A stretch of DNA of 64,000 bases from Nostoc sp. TCL26-01 (GTDB lineage: Bacteria > Cyanobacteriota > Cyanobacteriia > Cyanobacteriales > Nostocaceae), in the NCBI RefSeq assembly GCF_013393945.1, contig NZ_CP040297.1, positions 4,124,001-4,188,000 on the forward strand. The letters are read 5' to 3'. Shown here one piece after another: positions 15,938 through 24,362 of the stretch (positions are counted from its first letter, which is position 1; each line of letters begins with the position of its first letter). Position numbers and translations under genes: made by a program. The notes beneath the pieces were generated by a model, which was given only the letters and a program-made list of their open reading frames with translations, made no database searches and was not told the origin of the DNA.

Positions 15938-17188
15938 TTAGCTTAAAGATTCCAAGTAATCGCGGATGAGGTTACGACGCTTGGGTTGACGCAGCTTTTG
16001 CAAAGCTTTGGATTCGATTTGCCGCACTCTCTCCCGTGATAAATCTAGTGCGCGACCAATTTCTGCTAAGGAATAAGGATGACCATCAGCCAAACCAAAC
16101 CGCATGAGAATGACATCACGCTCACGGCTGGTTAAATCGGCTAACAAATTTTGCAAGTCTCTTTGTAAAGATTCTCGCATTAACATTTCTTCTGGGGTGA
16201 CACTATCAGTTTCTAGTAATTCACCTAATTCGGTGTCTTTATCCTTACCGACCTTAGTTTCCAGTGACACAGAGCGAGGTACTCTTAATAAAACTTCGCG
16301 TACTTGGCTGGGTGTCATATCTAACTCCAGAGCTAGGTCTTCTAAAGTAGGAGTGCGACCTTTTTCTTGAGCTATTTTGCGTTGAGCTTTTTTAATTTTG
16401 TTTAACTTTTCTGTAATATGGACAGGGAGACGAATTGTTCGACTAGAAGTAGCGATCGCTCGTGTAATTCCCTGACGAATCCACCAGTAAGCATAGGTAC
16501 TAAAGCGGTATCCTTTAGTGGGGTCAAATTTCTCTACGGCTCGTTCTAAACCCAGCGTACCTTCTTGGACTAAATCCAATAATTCCAAACCGCGATTTTG
16601 ATATTTCTTGGCAACAGACACAACTAGGCGTAAATTAGCCTTAATCATGTGTTCTTTGGCTTGCAGTCCTTGAGACTGGAGTTGATCCAATTCTTCCACA
16701 GTCAGCTTGGCAATTTCTGCCCAGCGACGCTTGCCTTCTGCTAAAGTTGGCTTAAGTTCAGATAAGTTGATACCAGCAGTAGTAGCCCATCTTTCTAAAG
16801 ATGGACGATGACCTAGTTCTGATGCTAGACGCTCTTGCACTTCAATTAAGTGAAGATAAGGTGCGGCTACAGCATCGCCTTGTTTGGCAGCATTGGCTAG
16901 TACAGTCCGTAACCGTAAATAACGCTGGACTTTTTGGGCTTCAGAAACTTCTTCATCCCGTCCCAATAAGCGGACACGACCAATTTCCTGAAGGTATAGA
17001 CGCACTAAATCTGTACTGCGACGGTTAGCGCCGACAGCAAAGTTAGCGGGATCAGCAGCAGCTATCTCCAACTCTTGGAGATCATCGACCGACAACTCAC
17101 CTTCATCGACAGTGAGATCCGGGTCTAACACCTGGCTGGATTTTTGGGTATTGTAGGCGGCATCTGCGTAAAAAGATGTTGCTGGCAT
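15938..17188 (-). CDS. sigC: Group 2 RNA polymerase sigma factor, SigC type
   Basis: A 416-residue sigma-70 protein. Region 1.2 includes STDLVRLYLQEIGRVRLL, region 2 contains NLRLVVSVAKKYQNRGLELLDLVQEG and the -10 recognition segment YAYWWIRQGITRAIA, region 3 follows, and region 4.2 ends LSRERVRQIESKALQKLR. The lack of a long 1.1 region and the close SigA-like core place it in group 2, non-essential sigma factors. Position directly upstream of furA on the same strand matches sigC (all1692) of Anabaena PCC 7120, a sigma factor reported in developing heterocysts. The name SigC depends on that synteny. The 5' gap of over 500 bases suggests its own complex promoter. Confidence 0.85.
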   Translation of the reverse strand: MPATSFYADAAYNTQKSSQVLDPDLTVDEGELSVDDLQELEIAAADPANFAVGANRRSTDLVRLYLQEIGRVRLLGRDEEVSEAQKVQRYLRLRTVLANAAKQGDAVAAPYLHLIEVQERLASELGHRPSLERWATTAGINLSELKPTLAEGKRRWAEIAKLTVEELDQLQSQGLQAKEHMIKANLRLVVSVAKKYQNRGLELLDLVQEGTLGLERAVEKFDPTKGYRFSTYAYWWIRQGITRAIATSSRTIRLPVHITEKLNKIKKAQRKIAQEKGRTPTLEDLALELDMTPSQVREVLLRVPRSVSLETKVGKDKDTELGELLETDSVTPEEMLMRESLQRDLQNLLADLTSRERDVILMRFGLADGHPYSLAEIGRALDLSRERVRQIESKALQKLRQPKRRNLIRDYLESLS

Positions 17189-17741
17189 AAGATCGTCTCT
17201 ATGGCTCCAGGTAACAATAGATTGCGGTCAGCTAATTAACTGTTGCTATTGTTCCCGTGATTCTAGATGAACTAACACGGTTGAGGTTTTCACTAAGATT
17301 TTTTTTGCAAAAAAACTTAGTGGTTGTTTTCAAACATTGCCACCAAGCTATGCTCGGTTGGTGAGCGTCTGATTGAACCAATAGCTATTCAAATCCATGA
17401 TTAGGCTTTAAGTTCCGAATTACCTAGTCAGCATTTCCACCTTGATAGATATCAGCTATTACTTTGGTAAATGGTATAAACATATTTCAGTGAAATTATG
17501 TTTATCATCGGCATAGTCACATCTACATGAATGTGTAAGTACTTTCCTGACGATTTTCTAATTTTTTCTCAGGATTTTTTGGACTCAGTAGAGGTAATAG
17601 GTAATGGAAGATGATTGAGTAGTCTGCAACAACCGCTACCAGCAATCCATGAGTTGTATATAGCTAGTACTTTTTCATCAATACTTCACACTTAGTTGGT
17701 ATCCGATGAATATTTCTTCATTTAGCTTCGAGAATTTTAGT
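17189..17741. other. Long 5' region of sigC
   Basis: About 550 bases with no supportable gene. It contains a T- and A-rich tract (TTTTTTTGCAAAAAAAC near 17300) close to the sigC side. Likely sigC regulatory DNA, without a motif I can name securely. Confidence 0.45.
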
Positions 17742-17949
17742 TAGGACTTACGCACCTCAACCAATAAACCCTTCTGGGGGTGGTCAATAGTCAATGGTCA
17801 ATGGTCAATGGTCAATAGTCAAGTTTTTTGGACTGTTGACCGTTACGAGTTCAATAGTTGCTTTCCGACGCAAGGCAATAGGAACGCACTATTTCACCAT
17901 TGACTATTGACAAAAAGCCAGAAAATTTAGTGACACTGCGTAAGTCCTA
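17742..17949 (+). mobile_element. MITE-like element with TAGGACTTACGCA ends
   Basis: A 208-base element with perfect 13-bp terminal inverted repeats, TAGGACTTACGCA at the left and TGCGTAAGTCCTA at the right. The interior carries GGTCAATA/GGTCAATG heptamers and AGTTTTTTGGACTGTTGACC. It ends one base before the gpsA stop codon. Ends beginning with TA would suit an IS630/Tc1-type TA target, which is inference. Related copies: 19962-20280, 56938-57101 (truncated) and 59301-59344 (one end only). Confidence 0.8.
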
Positions 17950-18879
17950 TTAGTGATATTCTGGCTTGATGTCGCGCAGCATCAGTTCATCAAGAGCTTG
18001 TCTTGGTGTCACTTCACCTTGTAGTAAACGATGAACTTGCTCGGTAATGGGAATAACTATATTTTGCTGCTTGGCTAGTTGGACTAATACTTGACAAGTG
18101 TTTACCCCTTCAGCCGTTCCTGGCAAATTTGCCAGAGTTGCTGTGAGAGTTTTGCCACTTGCTAGTTGGTAACCTACTTGGTAATTGCGACTCAACGGAC
18201 TGTTACAGGTAGCTAACAAGTCTCCTAGACCAGATAAACCATAAAATGTTTCCGTTTTAGCGCCCCAAAAATTGCCAATACGCACCATTTCTGTGAGTCC
18301 ACGAGTGACTAGAGCCGCTTTAGCATTAGTTCCCAACTGTAACCCGTCACAGACACCGGATGCGATCGCTATGACATTCTTGAGTGTACCCCCAAGCTCT
18401 ACACCTATAGGATCAGGATTTGTATATACCCGAAAACGTGGGGAAGAAAACGCTAGCTGGACTGTTTCGGCTGCGGTGACAACACGACTAGCTACTGCTG
18501 TCGCGGCTGGTAAAGATTGTTGAATTTCTTGAGATAAATTTGGCCCTGATAGAACGACTATGGGATTGTCAGGAAAAATTGATTGCCAAATTTGCGAAGG
18601 CGTATTAATCGTATCTGGTTCTAAACCTTTTGTAGCGGTGACAAAAATTGTTGCTGGGGGAAGGGTGAGAGGTTGGATTTGGGTAGCAACTTCTCTCACA
18701 CCTTTCATAGAAATAGCGGAGACAATGATCTCGGCATCTTCGACAACTGAAGCTAGTGTCTCTGATCCCCGGCGTGACCAGATTTTCACCCCATGACCAT
18801 TTGCTGCTGCTAAACTGGCGAGAGATTCACCCCAAGCACCTGCACCTAATATTGATATTGATATGGTAGTTTCTTGCAC
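17950..18879 (-). CDS. gpsA: Glycerol-3-phosphate dehydrogenase [NAD(P)+]
   Basis: A 309-residue enzyme that reduces dihydroxyacetone phosphate to sn-glycerol 3-phosphate for phospholipid and glycolipid synthesis. The nucleotide-binding GAGAWGESLASLAAANGH is at residues 12-29, and the catalytic region VELGGTLKNVIAIASGVCDGL and FYGLSGLGDLLATC follow in the C-terminal half. It lies downstream of lipA on the same strand with 62 bases between. The MITE-like element at 17742-17949 abuts its stop codon. The first ten residues are slightly short compared with some homologs, but the start before TTISILGAGAWG is sensible. Confidence 0.92.
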   Translation of the reverse strand: MQETTISISILGAGAWGESLASLAAANGHGVKIWSRRGSETLASVVEDAEIIVSAISMKGVREVATQIQPLTLPPATIFVTATKGLEPDTINTPSQIWQSIFPDNPIVVLSGPNLSQEIQQSLPAATAVASRVVTAAETVQLAFSSPRFRVYTNPDPIGVELGGTLKNVIAIASGVCDGLQLGTNAKAALVTRGLTEMVRIGNFWGAKTETFYGLSGLGDLLATCNSPLSRNYQVGYQLASGKTLTATLANLPGTAEGVNTCQVLVQLAKQQNIVIPITEQVHRLLQGEVTPRQALDELMLRDIKPEYH

Positions 18880-18919
18880 CGATGGAAAATTTGAAATTCA
18901 AAAATAATCACTCATGTGG

Positions 18920-18943
18920 AGAGACGTAACATGGTACGTCTCT
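18920..18943. repeat. Hairpin AGAGACGTA...TACGTCTCT between lipA and gpsA
   Basis: A 9-bp inverted repeat with a 6-nt loop whose right arm includes the lipA stop codon. A longer relative with the arm GTAGAGACGTTGCA is at 59092-59120. It may weaken read-through from lipA to gpsA, but there is no following T-run on the minus strand. Confidence 0.5.
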
Positions 18944-19814
18944 ACCGTGGATAACGCTGCATTAATTCTCGCACTTGCTCGGCGTGGTAGGAACTTCTGG
19001 TTAGGGGTGAAGATACGACTTGTAAAAATCCCAGTTCTTCGCCATAGGCTTGCCAAGCAGCAAATTGCTCTGGACTTACAAAGTCGTTGACTTGCAAGTG
19101 TTTTTGACTGGGTTGGAGATATTGCCCGATGGTTAAGATATCACAATCTACAGTGCGTAGGTCTTGCATAACTTGGCGAATTTCAGCATCGGTTTCACTC
19201 AGTCCTACCATGATGCCGGATTTGGTGTATGTCCAAGGAGCAATTTGCCGAGAGCGCTGTAATAATTCTAGTGTGCGATCGTAATTTCCTTGGGGACGCA
19301 CTCGACGATATAGACGTGGTACTGTTTCTGTATTATGGTTAAGTACTTCTGGTGAGGCTTGGAGAATGATCTCTAACGCATCCCAATTACCGCACAAATC
19401 TGGGATCAATACTTCAATGGTAGTTTGGGGTGAGAGTGCGCGCACCGCTTCAATACATTTGACAAACTGAGACGCACCACCATCTGCTAAGTCATCTCGG
19501 TTGACAGAAGTGATCACCACATGATTGAGTTTCATCCGGTGTACAGCTTCACTTAATCTTGTTGGTTCTGTGGGGTCTAAGGCTTGAGGTTTTTTCTCAA
19601 AGTCGATATCACAATAAGGACAAGCACGGGTGCAAGCTGGCCCCATAATCAAAAAAGTGGCTGTACCAGCTTGGAAGCATTCACCAATATTTGGACAGGA
19701 TGCTTCTTCACAAACTGTATTCAGCGCTAAATCCCGCAAAATTTCTTTAACGTTACCAACGCGCTCCCATTGAGGCGCTTTAACCCGCAACCAGTCTGGC
19801 TTTTTCATAAACAC
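18942..19814 (-). CDS. lipA: Lipoyl synthase
   Basis: A 290-residue radical-SAM enzyme. The auxiliary cluster motif is CEEASCPNIGEC near residues 35-46, the radical-SAM motif CTRACPYC near 61-68, and the family serine motif RSSYHAEQ is close to the C terminus. It adds two sulfurs to protein-bound octanoate to form the lipoyl group of E2 and glycine-cleavage H proteins; the E2 at 4250-5539 is one client. Cyanobacteria often carry two lipA paralogs, so this may be one of two. It precedes gpsA on the same strand. Confidence 0.93.
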   Translation of the reverse strand: MFMKKPDWLRVKAPQWERVGNVKEILRDLALNTVCEEASCPNIGECFQAGTATFLIMGPACTRACPYCDIDFEKKPQALDPTEPTRLSEAVHRMKLNHVVITSVNRDDLADGGASQFVKCIEAVRALSPQTTIEVLIPDLCGNWDALEIILQASPEVLNHNTETVPRLYRRVRPQGNYDRTLELLQRSRQIAPWTYTKSGIMVGLSETDAEIRQVMQDLRTVDCDILTIGQYLQPSQKHLQVNDFVSPEQFAAWQAYGEELGFLQVVSSPLTRSSYHAEQVRELMQRYPR

Positions 19815-19961
19815 GCTAAATCAACAGTTACAGCTTCTAACCCAAATTTAATGCTCAAATAATGTTCCAAAGAATTGTTTTGGGCTTTTCACTTAGATGT
19901 ATTAAAGCATTATTGCATTTGTCTAAAATGCTCAATCGATGCTCAACCCAGTCTAATACAA

Positions 19962-20280
19962 TAGAACTTACGCAAGTGTAACTAAGTTTTCTGGCTTTTT
20001 TGTCAATAGTCAATAGTCAATGGTCAATAGTCAATGGTCAATGGTCAAAATCAAGTTTTTTTGGACTGTTGACCAAATCAGTTAACAGTTAAGTAATTGG
20101 ACACACTTAAATTCTTATGTACAGATAGGGGACAGGTTACAGGTTATAGGTTACGGGAAAGAACTTGTGTAATTAATTCTGTCTGATTACTTATCAGTTA
20201 CCAGTTAATAAACGTTCACTGTTCACTGTTTACTATTGACTACCCTCGGCAGGGTTTTTTGGTTCAGTGCGTAAGTCCTA
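19962..20280 (-). mobile_element. MITE-like element, second copy, TAG(A/G)ACTTACGCA ends
   Basis: A 319-base element with left end TAGAACTTACGCA and right end TGCGTAAGTCCTA. Relative to 17742-17949 the ends are exchanged: its left part (AGTTTTCTGGCTTTTTTGTC) is the reverse complement of the first copy's right part. It carries GTCAATA/GTCAATG heptamers inside. Its right end is directly followed by AAGGAG, the ribosome binding site of the next gene, so it has supplied the whole upstream sequence of that gene. Confidence 0.75.
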
Positions 20281-20290
20281 AAGGAGTAAT

Positions 20291-21946
20291 ATGTATAAAT
20301 TAAATTCGGAATCCCAGCATTTTAAGAGAGTGCAAGTAATAGGATATCTGCTGATATTTTTAGCGATCGCCATTGGTTTAATCACTAGAATTATTGCTGT
20401 TTTCCAGTACGTAAGCTTTGATATCGGTCAAGACCCTGATCAAGTGAGAGATGCTTTTGTTGTCATTAATATGTGGCAGGGAGATTTGCCCACACTTGGT
20501 TCTCAAGTTGCGACTATCGGCAGACATCACATTTTACCACTTTATTATTATTTGTTCTTCCCTTTTACTATTTTAGGGGCAGACCCGGTTTTTCAAGCTT
20601 TACCTAATGCTTTATTTTCATTTTTATCTATTCCTTTATTAATTTATTTAGTTTATCAACTTTTAGAACATATTGAAACACCAATTAGAATTTTCCTCAG
20701 TGGTTTAGCTGGCTTTTGGTATAGTCTGCTGTATGGTGAAATCTTTATTAGTAATTTTCAATGGAATCCTAGCTCGATTCCTTTTTTTCTGCTGCTTTTC
20801 ACCTTACTGTACTATCTACAAATGGAGGGAGATTTTTCGTTAGCAGTGCAAATGCTTCTGTGGGTTGGCTATGGCGTGACTCTGGCAATTTTAGTCAGCT
20901 TACATTCTTCCACACTGTTTGTTTTGCCTATCGTATTTATGATTAGTTGTGGAGTTTTTATCTATCAAGTCGTCAAACAAAAACGTTATCTCTTAATATC
21001 ATTGCCCATTGTCAGCATTCTCTCAGCCATATTAGCATTAACACCTTATTGGATAGGCGAATTTAGCCGTGGTTTTCAGAATACTAAAAGTATTTTTAAA
21101 ACTATAGTGACTAATGATTCTCAAGCTGGTAATTCATTTTTGATGAATTTAGGTAAAAAAATTAGTAATTTATTCTTGAATTACTTCAAACTATTTCAAG
21201 AAGCATATCTCTGGAATCACTCGTGGATTGCTTTAGTAGTATCTGTGATTTTTCTGGCGATCATTACGTATTGGGGAATTACTAAATTTAAAGGTAATAA
21301 ATATATTTGGTGTATTTGGTTATCTACTTGGGGCATATATTTATATGCAGCATCTAATCTGGATTCGGAAACTACAGTTTTTCACTACAAGTTACTGATT
21401 ATTTTTGCCCCAATTATTCTCACTATTACATCTCTAGCATATCTAAACTTATCAAAACAAAAAAATCTGATATTTTATGTAATTACTGGCATGATTATTA
21501 CCTACTCTTGCTTGAGCAATCTATTCTATGATTATCAATTTATGCTGAGTAAATATGGCAATAATCGGTTAATTAATACAGCAGATATCACCAAAATTAT
21601 TAATCAATTGCCAGATGGAGCAGTTATTTGTGACCCCAGAGTCAGAGGTAAACGCATAGCCAATAATCAGTATAAATATATTGATACCAATATCACTCAT
21701 AAGAACATTAGCGTGGTCAACGTGTGTGTGTCTGGTAATTATGTCATTCATCCCCAAAGATTACTACTCATAGATGGCACTATCCTCAACGACCCAAGTT
21801 ATGAAAAAATTACTTACGTGAAGTTTACGCCACCAGAGCCAGTCAAACTATGGCCGATATTTGAAATTGTACAAAATAGAGCGATCGCCAGACCAGCCAA
21901 GCTCGTTTTCACAACAGATACAGCTAATGTATATCTTCTCAATTAA
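20291..21946 (+). CDS. Polytopic membrane protein, GT-C glycosyltransferase-like
   Basis: A 551-residue protein with about ten to twelve hydrophobic segments in the first 430 residues and a soluble C-terminal domain of about 110 residues. The first extracytoplasmic loop carries DIGQDPDQVRDAF (an acidic D-x-D-like motif) and GRHHILPLYYYLFFPF, as in GT-C fold glycosyltransferases (GT39/ArnT-like) that use polyprenyl-phosphate sugars. That assignment is by topology and loop motif, not a confident family hit. AAGGAG stands 5 bases before the ATG. The region is AT-richer than its neighbours and sits behind a MITE-like element, so recent gain is possible. No glycan gene cluster surrounds it. Confidence 0.6.
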   Translation: MYKLNSESQHFKRVQVIGYLLIFLAIAIGLITRIIAVFQYVSFDIGQDPDQVRDAFVVINMWQGDLPTLGSQVATIGRHHILPLYYYLFFPFTILGADPVFQALPNALFSFLSIPLLIYLVYQLLEHIETPIRIFLSGLAGFWYSLLYGEIFISNFQWNPSSIPFFLLLFTLLYYLQMEGDFSLAVQMLLWVGYGVTLAILVSLHSSTLFVLPIVFMISCGVFIYQVVKQKRYLLISLPIVSILSAILALTPYWIGEFSRGFQNTKSIFKTIVTNDSQAGNSFLMNLGKKISNLFLNYFKLFQEAYLWNHSWIALVVSVIFLAIITYWGITKFKGNKYIWCIWLSTWGIYLYAASNLDSETTVFHYKLLIIFAPIILTITSLAYLNLSKQKNLIFYVITGMIITYSCLSNLFYDYQFMLSKYGNNRLINTADITKIINQLPDGAVICDPRVRGKRIANNQYKYIDTNITHKNISVVNVCVSGNYVIHPQRLLLIDGTILNDPSYEKITYVKFTPPEPVKLWPIFEIVQNRAIARPAKLVFTTDTANVYLLN

Positions 21947-22115
21947 CTCTGTTCAATATTCCTGAACAAATTGATGCTTTGTTAAGGAATTTAAATCAAA
22001 AAGTTACGATTAATGTAGCGGTATGTAACAGTCCGTAATCGACTCATGAGATGTGGTAACTCGGTGCGGTAAAATCCTGAAAATAGTTAAAGATGATAAA
22101 TAGAGTCTTAAGAGA

Positions 22116-23105
22116 ATGGGACAGGATCGCAAGTCAACAGTTGTAATTACTGGAGCCTCTTCAGGAGTTGGTTTGTACGCAGCCAAAGCATTTGCCAAAA
22201 GAGGATGGCACGTTGTTATGGCTTGCCGAGATTTAGCCAAATCAGAACAAGCAGCCCAATCTCTCGGCATCCCCAAGGACAGCTACAGCATTATACACAT
22301 TGATTTAGGCTCATTAGAAAGTGTACGCCAGTTTGTGAGCAACTTTAGAGCCACAGGCAAATCCTTAGATGCTTTGGTGTGTAACGCGGCAATTTATATG
22401 CCCTTAATCAAAGAACCGTTACGCAGCCCAGAAGGTTACGAATTAACCATGACGACCAATCACCTTGGTCATTTCCTCTTGTGTAATCTGATGCTGGAAG
22501 ACTTAAAGCAATCCTCAGCACCAGATAAGCGGCTCGTCATTTTGGGAACAGTCACCCACAACCCAGACGAATTAGGTGGGAAGATTCCACCCCGTCCAGA
22601 CTTGGGTGACTTACAAGGCTTTGCTCAAGGCTTCAAACCGCCAATTTCCATGATTGATGGTAAAAAGTTTGAACCCGTTAAGGCTTACAAAGACAGCAAA
22701 GTCTGTAACGTACTAACAATGCGGGAACTACATCGGCGTTATCACGATTCAACTGGTATCACCTTCACCTCGCTTTATCCAGGATGTGTAGCCGAAACAC
22801 CACTATTCCGCAACCACTATCCCTTATTTCAAAAACTCTTCCCCTTGTTCCAAAAGCACATCACTGGGGGTTATGTATCTCAAGAATTAGCAGGAGAAAG
22901 GGTTGCAGATGTAGTCACTGAACCTGAGTATAAGCAATCTGGTGCTTATTGGAGTTGGGGAAATCGTCAGAAAAAAGACGGTAAATCCTTTGTCCAAAGA
23001 GTTTCTCCCCAAGCCCGCGACGACGAAAAAGCCGATCGCCTGTGGGATTTAAGCGCTAATTTGGTAGGTATTGCCGGACAAAAGCCAGTCGCCGTTCATA
23101 ATTGA
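22116..23105 (+). CDS. por: Light-dependent protochlorophyllide oxidoreductase
   Basis: A 329-residue short-chain dehydrogenase family enzyme. The NADPH site is TGASSGVGLYAAKAFAKRGW at residues 10-29, the LVCNAAIYMP segment follows, then NHLGHFLLCNLML, and the catalytic pair YKDSK. Conserved cysteines and the insert PPRPDLGDLQGF are as in plant and cyanobacterial LPOR. It reduces ring D of protochlorophyllide using light, for chlorophyll synthesis at low light cost compared with the oxygen-sensitive dark enzyme. It stands alone, with the Mn riboswitch of the next gene beginning about 55 bases after its stop. Confidence 0.95.
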   Translation: MGQDRKSTVVITGASSGVGLYAAKAFAKRGWHVVMACRDLAKSEQAAQSLGIPKDSYSIIHIDLGSLESVRQFVSNFRATGKSLDALVCNAAIYMPLIKEPLRSPEGYELTMTTNHLGHFLLCNLMLEDLKQSSAPDKRLVILGTVTHNPDELGGKIPPRPDLGDLQGFAQGFKPPISMIDGKKFEPVKAYKDSKVCNVLTMRELHRRYHDSTGITFTSLYPGCVAETPLFRNHYPLFQKLFPLFQKHITGGYVSQELAGERVADVVTEPEYKQSGAYWSWGNRQKKDGKSFVQRVSPQARDDEKADRLWDLSANLVGIAGQKPVAVHN

Positions 23106-23159
23106 CAGCAACTGGGTTAAGCTCTTGACTCCTATCTCAGATGGATATAATATTGAAAT

Positions 23160-23321
23160 CTATGAAAGAAGGGGAGTAGCTACTGGCACAAAACATAAGA
23201 GCCAGTACATCTAAATCAACATACTGGCGATGAGCCTGGTTTAGATGGCAAGTATCAAATATTTGGGAGCGAGACCTTCACTGAGTTTACATCAAAGATG
23301 TAAAGCTTGGTGAGGTCTTTT
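23160..23321 (+). ncRNA. yybP-ykoY manganese riboswitch
   Basis: The leader contains the family's conserved pieces in order: AAGGGGAGTAGC (23169-23180), TCAACATACTGGCG (23216-23229), GCCTGGT (23234-23240), GGGAGCGAGACCTT (23265-23278). These match the two metal-contacting loops and closing helix of the yybP-ykoY (Mn2+-sensing) class. A terminator hairpin follows directly and the gene behind it encodes a GDT1-family Mn exporter, the expected target. Assignment from memory of the consensus; no covariance model was run. Confidence 0.85.
23272..23321 (+). terminator. Riboswitch expression-platform terminator
   Basis: AGACCTTCACTGAG + TTTACATC (23272-23293) pairs with GATGTAAAGC + TTGGTGAGGTCT (23297-23318), a stem of about 22 bp with some wobble and mismatches, a 3-nt loop and a TTTT end. 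The left arm overlaps the conserved GAGACC of the aptamer, so Mn2+ binding would compete with the terminator and allow read-through. Confidence 0.75.
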
Positions 23322-23372
23322 GGCATTCATCAAGCTGCACATCGGTCAACGATTCTTGAGGAGCTTGAGAAA

Positions 23373-23993
23373 GTGCTAACGGCTTTTACCGCAGGTTTAC
23401 TACTAATTACAGTTTCCGAATTAGGAGATAAAACTTTTTTTATCGCTGTGATTTTAGCCATGCACCATTCACGGCGATGGGTATTTACAGGAGTGGTAGC
23501 AGCTTTAGCCGCCATGACAATTTTGTCGGTGCTATTTGGCCAAGCTGCTTCTTTGTTACCAAAAGTTTATATTCATTATGCCGAAATTGCTTTGTTTGTG
23601 GCTTTCGGACTAAAGCTGTTATATGACGCGAGTAAAATGTCGGCGGCGGATGACAAAGCCGAAGACGAGATCAAAGAGGCAAAAGCAGCCGTAGAAAAAG
23701 CAGATTCACACCTACCAAGACAAAAAACCCCTTGGACAATTATAGCAGAAGCCTTTGTTTTGACATTTATGGCAGAGTGGGGCGATCGCACACAAATTGC
23801 CACCATCGCCCTAGCAGCCGGTAATAACATCATTGGTGTAACAATTGGCGCAATTTTAGGTCATGCTATTTGTGCAGCGATCGCTGTCATTGGTGGCAAA
23901 ATGATCGCAGGACGAATCTCTGAGCGTCAACTCACCTTTGCAGGCGGATGCCTCTTTTTGATTTTTGGTATCGTTGCTGGAATGGAAGGATGA
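23373..23993 (+). CDS. mnx: GDT1/TMEM165 (UPF0016) family Mn2+ exporter
   Basis: About 206 residues from the GTG at 23373, six predicted membrane segments in two halves. Each half has the family motif: SELGDKTF near the start of the first and AEWGDRTQI in the second. The loop between (about 85-125) is charged (DDKAEDEIKEAKAAVEKADS). Family members move Mn2+ (or Ca2+); cyanobacterial Mnx protects against excess Mn and feeds the thylakoid lumen. The frame opens at 23307, but that part lies in the riboswitch terminator. GTG 23373 is preceded by GAGGAG at 9 bases and places the first helix right at the N terminus. The Mn riboswitch implies induction by Mn2+. Confidence 0.85.
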   Translation: MLTAFTAGLLLITVSELGDKTFFIAVILAMHHSRRWVFTGVVAALAAMTILSVLFGQAASLLPKVYIHYAEIALFVAFGLKLLYDASKMSAADDKAEDEIKEAKAAVEKADSHLPRQKTPWTIIAEAFVLTFMAEWGDRTQIATIALAAGNNIIGVTIGAILGHAICAAIAVIGGKMIAGRISERQLTFAGGCLFLIFGIVAGMEG

Positions 23994-24009
23994 GCACTTT
24001 CTTAAAAAG

Positions 24010-24290
24010 AGGGAGTGCTGAGTGAGTAATGAGTGCTGAGTGCTGAGTGCTGAGTGGGGGAGTGAGGGAGTGAGAGAGTGGGGGAGTGGGGGAGTGCTGA
24101 GTGCTGAGTGAGTAATGAGTGCTGAGTGCTGAGTGCTGTTAGCGGTAGCGGGGCATTCAGCCCGTGCTGAGTGCTGAGTAGTGACTAATGACTAATGACT
24201 ATTGACCATTGACTAATGACTAAATGACTAATGACTAATGACCATTGACCATTGACTATTGACCATTGACCATTGATTACGTTGCCAGAG
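24010..24290. repeat. Heptamer arrays GAGTGCT and TGACTAA/TGACCAT
   Basis: Nearly the whole gap between the GDT1 gene and sqdX is repeat: GAGTGCT and GGGAGTG units, the block GTTAGCGGTAGCGGGGC with a small hairpin (24138-24170), then TGACTAA/TGACCAT units. The GTTAGCGG block also occurs at 25569-25601 and, inverted, at 28465-28498. Confidence 0.85.
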
Positions 24291-24362
24291 ACAGTTTACT
24301 CTGTTGTTTATAGCTAAGTTCACCAAAAGCTGGGATTATTTGCCTGGACTGATTAGTTTTGT

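Noticed and set aside
23307..23372. Longer N terminus for the GDT1-family protein from TTG 23307
   Set aside because: This start lies inside the riboswitch terminator stem and adds 22 residues not typical of the family; GTG 23373 has a good ribosome site.
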